Assembly: GCA_963746185.1 (NCBI GenBank)
Contig: CAVVAE010000002.1
Coordinates: forward strand, 62,001-126,000
From: CAVVAE01 sp963746185
Lineage (GTDB): Bacteria > Actinomycetota > Actinomycetes > Propionibacteriales > Nocardioidaceae
Direction of reading: 5' to 3'
Length of the DNA: 64,000 nucleotides
Shown: piece by piece, positions 36,049 through 44,291 of the stretch
Numbering within the stretch: the stretch's first letter is position 1
How the letters are laid out: each line of letters starts with the position of its first letter
Program-made: the position numbers and the translations under genes
The notes under the pieces: generated by a model
Database searches by the model: none
Told to the model about the DNA's origin: nothing
Seen by the model: only the letters and a program-made list of their open reading frames with translations

Positions 36049-38730
36049 TCAGGAGCTCGTCACGCGTTGACCGATGGCACGCTCGACCTGCTCGAAGGCT
36101 TCCGGCGCCGCGGCCGGGTTGGTGCCGCCGCCCTGCGCCACGTCGTCCTTGCCGCCACCGCTGCCTCCGAGCGCTGTCGCTGCGACCTTGACGAGCGCTC
36201 CTGCGGACAGCCCCCAGTCGCGGGCGGTGTCGTTCAAGGCGATCACCACACTCGGCTTCCCGTCTGAGGACCCGATGACGCTGACGACGGCCGGGGTGTC
36301 GTTGCCGAGCCTGCCGCGGACGTCGAGAGCGAGCTTGCGCACATCGTTGCTCGCAGCACCCTCGGCGAAGTGCCCGATGTAGCGAACGCCGAAAACGTCG
36401 CGTGCACGTTGAGCCAGCTCACCGGCACCAGACAACAACGCCGAGACGCGGACGCGCTCGATCTCCTTCTCCGCCGTGCGAAGACGTTCGACGATGTCAT
36501 TGACGCGCTCCGGCAGCTCTTCAGGGCGCACCTTCAGAGCTTCGGTGAGCTGAGCCACGAGGACGTGCTCGCGAGCCAGGAACTGGTAGGCGTCAGCGCC
36601 GACGAGAGCCTCTACCCGGCGTACCCCCGACCCGATCGAGGACTCGCCGAGCAGCTTGATGACGCCGAGCTGGCCGGAACGGCCCGCGTGGGTGCCACCG
36701 CACAGTTCACGAGCCCAATCCCCGACAGAGACGACGCGCACCTCATCGCCATACTTCTCGCCGAACAGCGCCATCGCACCTGCCGCCCTCGCCTGTTCCT
36801 GCGTCATCAGGTCGGCGTGGACGCTCAGGTCGGACAGCACGAGGTCGTTGACGCGAGCCTCCACATCCTGCAGCACAGACTCGGGCACGGCTCCCGTGGC
36901 GGAGAAGTCGAACCGGAACCGACCAGGCGCATTCTCGCTCCCCGCCTGCGTCGCGGTGTCGCCGAGCGCTTCGCGGAACGCCTTGTGAACCATGTGCGTC
37001 GCCGTGTGGGCACGGCTGATCGACTTACGTCGCTCGACGTCGACGAGAGCGTGGGCTGCAGCACCACGCGTCACCTCGCCGGTGAGGACTTTCGCCTTGT
37101 GTACAACGAGACCCCGGGCCGGTGACTGCACGTCGAGCACGTGGATTCGGGCACCGTTGTGCAGCGTGATGATGCCTTGATCGGCAAGCTGGCCGCCACC
37201 TTCGGCGTAGAACGGCGTGCGGTCGAGGACCAGCTCGAACTCCTCGCCCTCGCGCACCTGGTCGACGGCACCCGCGTCGGTGATGATGCCCGAGACCGTG
37301 GCTTCGGACGCGACCTCGTCGTAGCCCGTGAAGACCACGGCTTGACCCATCGCATCGGCGACCTCCTTGTAGGACGTCGCGTCCGCATGCTGACCCTTCT
37401 TGGCCTGCGCGTCGGCCTTCGCGCGCCGCCGCTGCTCGTTCATCAGATCGCGGAAGCCGACTTCGTCGACGGTGAGACCCTGTTCGGCGGCCATCTCCAG
37501 GGTCAGGTCGATCGGGAATCCGAAGGTGTCGTGCAACTGGAATGCCTGGGCACCAGGAAGCTCCGTGCCTCCGTGCTGCTTGGTCTCGGTGGCCGCGAGG
37601 TCGAACATCGACGTGCCGGCTTTGAGGGTCTGCCGGAACGCATCCTCCTCGGCGTACGCGATCGTCGAGATGCGACCCCACTCGTTGTCGAGCTCTGGAT
37701 AGGACAGCCGCATCTTGGCCAGCGACAGCGGCATAAGCTCAGGCAGGACCGGGTCCTCGACCCCGAGCAGCCGCATCGAACGGATCGCCCGACGCAGGAT
37801 CCGCCTGAGTACGTAGCCACGGGCTTCGTTGCCCGGCGAGACGCCGTCGCCGATGAGCATCAAGCCACTGCGCACGTGGTCTGCCACCACCCGCAGCCGC
37901 ATGTCGTCCTCGTGATTGCGCCCGTAGGTCTTCCCGGAAAGTTCAGCGGCTCTGTCGAGAACGGGAACGATCTCGTCTATCTCGTAGATGCTGCCCTTGT
38001 CCTGAAGCAGCATCGCCATCCGCTCGAGACCCATACCGGTGTCGATGTTCTTCGCCGGAAGGTCCTCGGCGATGTCGAAGTCGTCCTTGGCACGAACCGC
38101 ACTGAGCCGGACCTGCATGAAGACCAGGTTCCAAAACTCCATGTAGCGGTCGCCGGCCTTTTCCGGGTCGAACCCGTCCGGCCCGTATGCAGGACCTCGA
38201 TCGACGAAGAGCTCCGAATCCGGTCCTCCGGGCCCAGGGATCCCCATGTGCCAGTAGTTGTCCAGCTTGCCCAGCCGATGGATCTTCTCGTCCGGTATCC
38301 CGGCGACCTTCTTCCACAAGGCGACCGACTCGTCGTCGTCGAGGTAGACGGACACATGCAGCTTCGACTCCGGCAAGCCGTAGCCGCCGTCGGCGACAGC
38401 CTTGGTGACAAGGTCCCAGGCGTACTCGATCGCGCCTTCCTTGAAGTAGTCACCGAACGAGAAGTTGCCGTTCATCTGGAAGAACGTGCCGTGCCGGTCG
38501 GTATAACCAACCTCTTCGATGTCGTTGGTCCGCACACATTTCTGCACGCTCACCGCTCGACGGTACGGCGAGGTTTCTTGCCCGAGAAAGTAAGGGACGA
38601 ACGGCACCATGCCCGCGTTGACGAAAAGCAGATTCGGATCGTCGAGCAGGAGCGAGGCGCTAGGAACTACGGTGTGCTGACTCTGCTCGAAATGACTGAT
38701 GAACCGTCTTCTGATCTCAGCGGTTTCCAT
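36049..38730 (-). CDS. alaS: Alanyl-tRNA synthetase
   Basis: Charges tRNA-Ala. The 893-residue class II enzyme has the catalytic domain at the N terminus (METAEIRRRFISHFEQSQH, RFFQ-type aminoacylation motifs), the tRNA-recognition domain, and an editing domain with HTATHMVHKAF and the Cys/His of ELCGGTHAGRSG. A C-terminal oligomerisation domain with Gly-rich GGSGGGKDD follows. ATG at 38730 is chosen by homology; it overlaps the preceding small gene by 14 bases. No lesions. Confidence 0.96.
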   Translation of the reverse strand: METAEIRRRFISHFEQSQHTVVPSASLLLDDPNLLFVNAGMVPFVPYFLGQETSPYRRAVSVQKCVRTNDIEEVGYTDRHGTFFQMNGNFSFGDYFKEGAIEYAWDLVTKAVADGGYGLPESKLHVSVYLDDDESVALWKKVAGIPDEKIHRLGKLDNYWHMGIPGPGGPDSELFVDRGPAYGPDGFDPEKAGDRYMEFWNLVFMQVRLSAVRAKDDFDIAEDLPAKNIDTGMGLERMAMLLQDKGSIYEIDEIVPVLDRAAELSGKTYGRNHEDDMRLRVVADHVRSGLMLIGDGVSPGNEARGYVLRRILRRAIRSMRLLGVEDPVLPELMPLSLAKMRLSYPELDNEWGRISTIAYAEEDAFRQTLKAGTSMFDLAATETKQHGGTELPGAQAFQLHDTFGFPIDLTLEMAAEQGLTVDEVGFRDLMNEQRRRAKADAQAKKGQHADATSYKEVADAMGQAVVFTGYDEVASEATVSGIITDAGAVDQVREGEEFELVLDRTPFYAEGGGQLADQGIITLHNGARIHVLDVQSPARGLVVHKAKVLTGEVTRGAAAHALVDVERRKSISRAHTATHMVHKAFREALGDTATQAGSENAPGRFRFDFSATGAVPESVLQDVEARVNDLVLSDLSVHADLMTQEQARAAGAMALFGEKYGDEVRVVSVGDWARELCGGTHAGRSGQLGVIKLLGESSIGSGVRRVEALVGADAYQFLAREHVLVAQLTEALKVRPEELPERVNDIVERLRTAEKEIERVRVSALLSGAGELAQRARDVFGVRYIGHFAEGAASNDVRKLALDVRGRLGNDTPAVVSVIGSSDGKPSVVIALNDTARDWGLSAGALVKVAATALGGSGGGKDDVAQGGGTNPAAAPEAFEQVERAIGQRVTSS

Positions 38731-39001
38731 CCACACTGCTTTCTCGTCGTGGCTGTCCGGTGGGCCTGGTCTCGATGAGGTGCAGGCCCGAAGGTGGCAG
38801 GTTGAGCTGCACTCGCAACTCGTTCTCACGCTCGGCCATCCCGACAGCGACCTCGTCGCGGAACACGCGGGCACCGACGCCCAAGGCTGCCACCCGAGCC
38901 GCCATGTCGTCGGGGGTGAACTTCTGCGCCGTCCGCTTCACTTTCACCAGCGTGTAGACGCCCGAGACGGCACCGGCAGCGAACCAGAATGCTCTGCTCA
39001 C
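38717..39001 (-). CDS. Small membrane-associated protein upstream of alaS (DUF6167-like)
   Basis: A 94-residue protein with a short N-terminal hydrophobic helix (about 3-19, AFWFAAGAVSGVYTLVKVKR) and a charged helical remainder. Genes like this sit just before alaS in many Actinobacteria and are grouped as DUF6167; function unknown. Its 3' end overlaps the alaS start, so it is probably cotranscribed. Confidence 0.75.
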   Translation of the reverse strand: MSRAFWFAAGAVSGVYTLVKVKRTAQKFTPDDMAARVAALGVGARVFRDEVAVGMAERENELRVQLNLPPSGLHLIETRPTGQPRRESSVDGNR

Positions 39002-39037
39002 GTCGGTCTCACCTCTGCTCTCGTTGGCTTATCGCGC

Positions 39038-39556
39038 TCATGGTCGCCACCCTTCCGAGGGTGCACGCTGTGCACGTCGGCGTCGACGCATTTTTCGCTG
39101 TCTGCGCAGCTCCATGCGGACGGCGTAGGAGATCCGCATACGCTGCTCCTCATCAAGCGCATGACGCACGCCATATGAGAAGGCTGCGACCTTGATCAAC
39201 GGACCCCCGAGCGCGACCGACGCGATGCGCGCCGTGGTGGGGTCGTCCTCAGGCTCAGGCACCCGGGTGATGACGCTGACCTGCTCGGTCCGCTCCTCGA
39301 CCTGCTCCGCCGCAGGCACCCCGGACTCCCGGGGCGGGACATCGGATCGGGTCGGCGGTTCAGAATCGGGTTCAGACTGGGCTGGCGCCGCGACTTCGAC
39401 AGCAGCTCTGAGAGTGGACTCACGCTGCTGGTCGGCGCGCAGCTCGGTGACGACGAGCGACAGCTGTCCGAGCTGCCGCTGCAGCCGAATGACCAGCCAG
39501 AGCAGCAACACCATCACGACGGCGCAACCAGCCACGATCACACTGGTCACCGTCAT
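39038..39556 (-). CDS. Single-pass membrane protein with basic C terminus
   Basis: A 172-residue protein of unknown function. The N-terminal transmembrane helix (about 4-23) is followed by a short helix that may form a coiled coil (LQRQLGQLSLVVTELRADQQ), a Pro/Glu/Ser-rich acidic linker (about 58-105) and a C-terminal segment with a strongly basic run (LRRQRKMRRRRR). The basic end might contact nucleic acid or lipid head groups. It holds the place often taken by a DUF948 protein upstream of the alaS-linked gene, but I cannot confirm that family. Confidence 0.65.
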   Translation of the reverse strand: MTVTSVIVAGCAVVMVLLLWLVIRLQRQLGQLSLVVTELRADQQRESTLRAAVEVAAPAQSEPDSEPPTRSDVPPRESGVPAAEQVEERTEQVSVITRVPEPEDDPTTARIASVALGGPLIKVAAFSYGVRHALDEEQRMRISYAVRMELRRQRKMRRRRRAQRAPSEGWRP

Positions 39557-39624
39557 CTCTCCTGCCCTTTCTCACCCAGGCGCAGCCGGCGGCCTGGCCA
39601 TGCATGCCTCGCCAATGGGCCACC

Positions 39625-41001
39625 TTATCGCGCAGTCTCGGCCGGTCCCTCCCCCGCCAGGATCGCCTTGATGCGCTCCAACCGCGCGGCGTACTCCGCC
39701 TCGGTGCCGTGCGCGCTCGGGCGGTAGTAGGTCGCGTCCTTGACGTCATCGGGCGCATGCCGCTGTGGCGCGACGCCGCGCGGGTCGTCGTGCGCGTAGA
39801 GGTAGCCCGAACCATGCCCGAGCGTCTTCGCGCCGCCATAGTGGGCGTCGCGTAGATGAGCTGGCACACTGCCGATTTTTCCCGCCCGGATGTCGTCGAT
39901 CGCGCCGTCCACGGCGGCGATCACAGCGTTGGACTTCGGTGCCAGCGACAGTGCGATGACGGCCTGGCCCAGGTTGAGCCGCGCCTCTGGCATTCCGATC
40001 AGCTGGACCGCCTGGGCAGCGGCCACGGCCGTCGTCAGAGCGGTCGGGTCAGCCAGGCCGATGTCCTCACTAGCAAGGATGACCAGACGGCGGGCGATGA
40101 ACCGCGGGTCCTCACCGGCGGCGATCATCCGGGCGAAGTAGTGCAAGGCGGCGTCGACGTCACTGCCGCGAATCGACTTGATGAAGGCACTGATGACGTC
40201 GTAGTGCTGGTCCCCCTGGCGGTCGTAGCGCACTGCCGCCCGGTCGACGGCCGCCTCGAGGATCTCCAAGCTGATCTCGGGCTCAGCCTTGCTCGTAGCG
40301 GCACTGGCACCGGCTTCGAGGTAGGTGAGCGCTCGTCGTGCATCGCCCCCGGCCAGCCGGACCAACTGGTCGAAGGCATTCGACGCGAGGGTCACCTCAC
40401 CGGCCAAGCCGCGTTCATCAGTGAGAGCACGGCCGACGACATCGCGCACGGCATCGTCGCTCAGCGGCTCCAAGGTGAGCAACAGGGTTCGTGACAGCAG
40501 GGGCGAGATGACGGAGAAGAACGGATTCTCGGTCGTGGCAGCGATCAGCGTGACCCACCGGTTTTCCACACCGGGAAGCAGGGCATCTTGCTGTGCCTTG
40601 CTGAAGCGGTGCACCTCGTCGACGAACAACACGGTCCCTTGTCCGCCACGGGCCAGCTCTCGCCGTGCGGCGTCGATGACCTCGCGCACCTCTTTGACGC
40701 CGGCTGCGACGGCCGACACCTCGGCAAACCGGCGGTTGGTCTGTGCGGAGACGATCGCGGCAATCGTCGTCTTGCCAGTCCCGGGTGGACCCCACAGCAT
40801 CAGCGCCGTCGACTGATCGGCTTCCACCAGCTGACGTAGCGGCGAGCCGTCCACAAGAAGGTGGTCCTGGCCCATCAGCTCGTCGAGCGTCTGGGGTCGC
40901 ATCCGCACGGCCAAGGGCGCAGCGCCGTGGTCCGGGTCAGCCAGACTTCCGCCCGTAGTGCTGACGGGTGCTGTTACCTCGAAGAGCGCGTCGTGGTCCA
41001 C
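39625..41001 (-). CDS. rarA: Replication-associated AAA+ ATPase RarA/MgsA
   Basis: A recombination and replication-fork maintenance ATPase related to clamp loaders. The 458-residue protein has Walker A WGPPGTGKTTIAAI (about 70), Walker B LFVDEVHRFSKAQQD, sensor 1 AATTENPFF and the Arg-finger region SPLLSRT. The C-terminal tetramerisation domain (SIRGSDVDAALHYFARM, GAKTLGHGSGYLYAHDDP) is complete. It is commonly found upstream of alaS in Actinobacteria. Confidence 0.95.
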   Translation of the reverse strand: MDHDALFEVTAPVSTTGGSLADPDHGAAPLAVRMRPQTLDELMGQDHLLVDGSPLRQLVEADQSTALMLWGPPGTGKTTIAAIVSAQTNRRFAEVSAVAAGVKEVREVIDAARRELARGGQGTVLFVDEVHRFSKAQQDALLPGVENRWVTLIAATTENPFFSVISPLLSRTLLLTLEPLSDDAVRDVVGRALTDERGLAGEVTLASNAFDQLVRLAGGDARRALTYLEAGASAATSKAEPEISLEILEAAVDRAAVRYDRQGDQHYDVISAFIKSIRGSDVDAALHYFARMIAAGEDPRFIARRLVILASEDIGLADPTALTTAVAAAQAVQLIGMPEARLNLGQAVIALSLAPKSNAVIAAVDGAIDDIRAGKIGSVPAHLRDAHYGGAKTLGHGSGYLYAHDDPRGVAPQRHAPDDVKDATYYRPSAHGTEAEYAARLERIKAILAGEGPAETAR

Positions 41002-41019
41002 GGGGCAAACCTACGTGGG

Positions 41020-42126
41020 TCAGCGCACCTCGAGGGCGGGGGCGTCGCCGGTGTCGGTCGTCTGTGCCGAGATATCACCTTCGGTGGCAGCAAGCACCTT
41101 GATCGGCTCGGCGAAGTGGCATGCCACAGACCGGCCGCCGATCTGCAGCAGCGGCGGTTCCTCCTGCGCGCAGATGTCCTGTGCCTTCCAACAGCGGGTG
41201 CGGAATCGGCACCCCGATGGCGGGTTGACGGGGCTCGGCACGTCGCCTTCGAGCCGGATACGTTCGCGTCGCCCGCCGATGGCGGCCTGCCCCACGTCAG
41301 GAGCGGAAGACAGCAGCGCCTGCGTGTAGGGGTGGTGCGGCGTGATGTAGATGGACTCGCGGTCGCCTATCTCGATGATCTTGCCGAGGTACATCACGGC
41401 GATCTGAGGACAGAAGTGGCGGACGATGGCGAGATCGTGCGCGATGAACAAGAACGCGATCCCGAACTCCTTCTGCAAGTCTTGAAGAAGGTTGATCACC
41501 TGGGCCTGGATGGAGACGTCGAGCGCGGAGACCGGCTCGTCAGCCACGATCAGTTTGGGATTCAGCGCGAGTGCACGGGCGATGCCGATGCGTTGCCGCT
41601 GGCCGCCAGAGAACTCGCTCGGGTAGCGGTTGTAGTGCTCGGGGTTCAGGCCGACGGTCTCCAGCAGTTCCTGCACGCGCGGCAGAACCTTGTTCTTCGG
41701 CATCGTCTTGTGGATGACCATGGGCGAACCGACGATGGTGCCCACTGTGTGGCGCGGGTTGAGTGAGGAGTAGGGGTCCTGGAAGATCAGCTGGATCTCA
41801 CGTCGGTAGGGCATCATCTCTTTATTGCTGATATTGGCGATGTCATTGCCCTCGAACGTCATCGATCCCGACGTGGGCTCGTACAGCCGGGTGATGACAC
41901 GACCTGTGGTGGTCTTGCCGCAGCCAGACTCACCGACCAGACCCAGCGATTGACCCTTACCGACGGTGAAGGACACGCCATCGACGGCCTGCACCTGCCC
42001 GATCGTGCGACGGATGACCCCGGTCGACATCACCGGGAAATGCTTGACGAGGTCCGTGACCTCGAGCAGCGGCGTCTCCGTAGCAGCGGTCTGCTCGGTG
42101 GTCTGCTCAGTGGTTTGCTCAGTCAC
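41020..42126 (-). CDS. Peptide ABC transporter ATP-binding protein (OppF type)
   Basis: One of two ATPases of an oligopeptide/dipeptide importer. The 368-residue protein has Walker A GESGCGKTTTGR, signature LSGGQ-like FSGGQRQRIGIARAL, Walker B LIVADEPVSALD and the H-loop AHDLAIV. The C-terminal Opp-specific extension has a Cys-containing segment (PPSGCRFRTRCWKAQDIC) that in related proteins can carry an iron-sulphur cluster. Overlaps the OppD-type gene by four bases; last gene of the five-gene operon. Confidence 0.93.
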   Translation of the reverse strand: MTEQTTEQTTEQTAATETPLLEVTDLVKHFPVMSTGVIRRTIGQVQAVDGVSFTVGKGQSLGLVGESGCGKTTTGRVITRLYEPTSGSMTFEGNDIANISNKEMMPYRREIQLIFQDPYSSLNPRHTVGTIVGSPMVIHKTMPKNKVLPRVQELLETVGLNPEHYNRYPSEFSGGQRQRIGIARALALNPKLIVADEPVSALDVSIQAQVINLLQDLQKEFGIAFLFIAHDLAIVRHFCPQIAVMYLGKIIEIGDRESIYITPHHPYTQALLSSAPDVGQAAIGGRRERIRLEGDVPSPVNPPSGCRFRTRCWKAQDICAQEEPPLLQIGGRSVACHFAEPIKVLAATEGDISAQTTDTGDAPALEVR

Positions 42127-43205
42127 CCGATTACCTCTTTTTTGACTTCTTCCTCGAAGACCTGATCGGGGTCACTCAAGTGACACCTGGTCAGGTGGTC
42201 CTTGTACTTGCCGGGGCGCAAATCTGGCAGGTCAGTCTTGCAGCGGTTGCCCGGCACCTTGTCGGTATGCGGGCAACGTGGGTGGAAGGCACACCCCGCG
42301 GGCGGGTTGAGCAAGCTCGGAGGCGTTCCGGGGATCGGGACGAGCGGCTTGGTGGTGTCACCCGCAACGTCAGCGATGCTGCCGAGCAAGCCCCAGGTGT
42401 AGGGCATCTCGGGGTGGGTCAGGATCTGCTTGCAACTGCCTTTCTCGACACACCGGCCGGCATACATCACTAGCACCTCGTCAGCAATCTCGGCGATGAC
42501 GCCGAGGTCGTGGGTGATCATCACGACTGCCGAACCGAACTCCTTCTGCAGTTCCTGGATCAGGTCGAGGATCTGCGCCTGGACGGTCACGTCGAGCGCT
42601 GTGGTCGGCTCGTCGGCGATCAGCAGTTTGGGGTTGTTGACGAGCGACATCGCGATCATCGCGCGCTGGCGCATTCCCCCGCTGAACTGGTGGGGGTAGT
42701 CGTTGACGCGCTTGTCGGGCTGCGGGATCCCCACCAGGTCGAGCATCTCAATAGCGCGTCTCTTCGCCACCTTGCTCGACACCTTGTTGTGCAATCGATA
42801 GGCCTCCACGATCTGCCGCCCCACGCTGTAGAACGGGTGCAGCGCGGTCAACGGATCCTGGAAGATCATCGCGACGTCGTTGCCGCGGATCTTGCGTAAC
42901 GAGGACTCGGAGGCCCCGACAACCTCTTTGCCTCCGACCCGGATCGAACCGGTCAGCCGGCTGCGTTTGATGTCGTGGAGCCCCAGCACGGCCATCGATG
43001 ACACGCTCTTGCCCGAGCCGGACTCGCCGACAATACCGAGCGTTTCTCCCATCCCCACGGTGTAGGACATGTCAGTGACAGCTTGGACCAAGCCGTCGTG
43101 CGTGGGGAACTGGACCGTGAGGTTCTCGACGACCAGGAACGGCTCGGACTCGGCCGGTGACGAGGGGCCCGGAGCCGGCTTTGAGTCGGCCAAGACACCG
43201 GTCAT
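42123..43205 (-). CDS. Peptide ABC transporter ATP-binding protein (OppD type)
   Basis: The second ATPase of the importer. The 360-residue protein has Walker A GESGSGKSVSSMA, signature FSGGMRQRAMIAMSL, Walker B LLIADEPTTALDVT and H-loop ITHDLGVIAEIA. The C-terminal extension again has cysteines (PPAGCAFHPRCPH, GNRCKTDLP) as usual in the OppD/F family. It is coupled by four-base overlaps to the permease before it and the OppF-type gene after it. Confidence 0.93.
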   Translation of the reverse strand: MTGVLADSKPAPGPSSPAESEPFLVVENLTVQFPTHDGLVQAVTDMSYTVGMGETLGIVGESGSGKSVSSMAVLGLHDIKRSRLTGSIRVGGKEVVGASESSLRKIRGNDVAMIFQDPLTALHPFYSVGRQIVEAYRLHNKVSSKVAKRRAIEMLDLVGIPQPDKRVNDYPHQFSGGMRQRAMIAMSLVNNPKLLIADEPTTALDVTVQAQILDLIQELQKEFGSAVVMITHDLGVIAEIADEVLVMYAGRCVEKGSCKQILTHPEMPYTWGLLGSIADVAGDTTKPLVPIPGTPPSLLNPPAGCAFHPRCPHTDKVPGNRCKTDLPDLRPGKYKDHLTRCHLSDPDQVFEEEVKKEVIG

Positions 43206-44194
43206 GCAAGTCTCACTCTCGGGTCGATGAAACTGTAGACGACGTCAACGATGAGGTTAGCCGCCACGATCAAGATCGCACTGACCCAAGCGGACGCCGC
43301 AATGATCGGGAAGTCTATCGGTGCGAGAGCGTCGAGGGTCCACGCGCCGACCCCGTCGATGTCGAAGATGTACTCCGTGACAATCGTTCCGGCGAGCAAG
43401 GTGGCAAAATCAAGCCCGAAGATCGTCACGATCGGGGCGATTGCCGCACGCAACGCATGCTGGAACACCACTTTGTTGGACGAGACACCCTTCGCGGTGG
43501 CTGTGCGGACATAGTCCTCCCCAAGCACCTCGGCCATCGACCCTCGCATGAACCTGGCGTACTGCGTCGAGGTCGCGATTCCGAGGACGAGCCAGGGCAA
43601 CAGCATGCCGGCAGCCCACTTCGCGGGGTCGTCGGTGAGCGGGAAGTATCCGGTCTCAGGGAAGATGGTCCAGGTATTGACGAGGTAGATCCAGGCGATC
43701 AACGCGACGATGTAGTAGGGGATCGAGCTGAGTAACAGGCTGCCCGTCACCAGTCCCCGGTCAGCGATGGTGCCGCGCCATCGGGCCGCCAGCGTGCCCA
43801 TGGTGACACCGAGGAAGAGAAAGACCGCCGAAGCGCCGATCGCAAGTGTCAACGTGGCGGGATACTTCTCGACCATGTCCTTCCGTACCTCGGTGCGGGT
43901 GATGTAGGAGATCCCGAGGCAGGGTGCCTCGCAGTTGTAGGTCGCGCCCATCTCGATCTCCCGATCGACAAAGAGCCCCTTGACAAACGCGCCGTACTGC
44001 GAAACCACGCTTTGATCCAGCCCAAGGGCATGCTCGAGGGCCTGTTGACGCTCCTGCGTGCAACGGCCGTTCTGGTTGCAAATGGAGTCGGCGGGATTGC
44101 TCGGGCCAAGGAAGAACAAGGCGAAGACGAACATCGACGTGAGGACGACACAGAGAAAAGCAGCGATGATCCGGCGAACGATATAGCCAAACAT
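43202..44194 (-). CDS. Peptide ABC transporter permease (OppB type)
   Basis: A 330-residue inner-membrane permease with about six helices. The first helix (about 7-29) is followed by a large external loop with two Cys pairs (DSICNQNGRC and YNCEAPC) likely to form disulphides, a pattern seen in actinobacterial members. The EAA-like cytoplasmic loop that docks the ATPase is visible near MRGSMAEVLGEDYVRTATAKG. Between this gene and the substrate-binding protein lies a strong hairpin, which probably lowers permease output relative to the binding protein. Confidence 0.92.
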   Translation of the reverse strand: MFGYIVRRIIAAFLCVVLTSMFVFALFFLGPSNPADSICNQNGRCTQERQQALEHALGLDQSVVSQYGAFVKGLFVDREIEMGATYNCEAPCLGISYITRTEVRKDMVEKYPATLTLAIGASAVFLFLGVTMGTLAARWRGTIADRGLVTGSLLLSSIPYYIVALIAWIYLVNTWTIFPETGYFPLTDDPAKWAAGMLLPWLVLGIATSTQYARFMRGSMAEVLGEDYVRTATAKGVSSNKVVFQHALRAAIAPIVTIFGLDFATLLAGTIVTEYIFDIDGVGAWTLDALAPIDFPIIAASAWVSAILIVAANLIVDVVYSFIDPRVRLA

Positions 44195-44222
44195 TCCAGC
44201 TTCACATTCCTAAGTCTGGAGT

Positions 44223-44252
44223 GTGGGGTGGGCTCTGATGAGCCCACCCCAC
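44223..44252. terminator. Perfect 13-bp hairpin between binding protein and permease
   Basis: GTGGGGTGGGCTC, loop TGAT, GAGCCCACCCCAC. The stem is fully complementary and very GC-rich. It lies 40 bases after the stop of the binding-protein gene and about 30 before the permease start on the minus strand. No U-tract follows, so it is more likely a 3' RNA-stabilising or partial-termination structure inside the operon than a full terminator. Confidence 0.8.
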
Positions 44253-44291
44253 AACTTCTCACGAATCCATGACGCGAGTCACAGAATCAGG

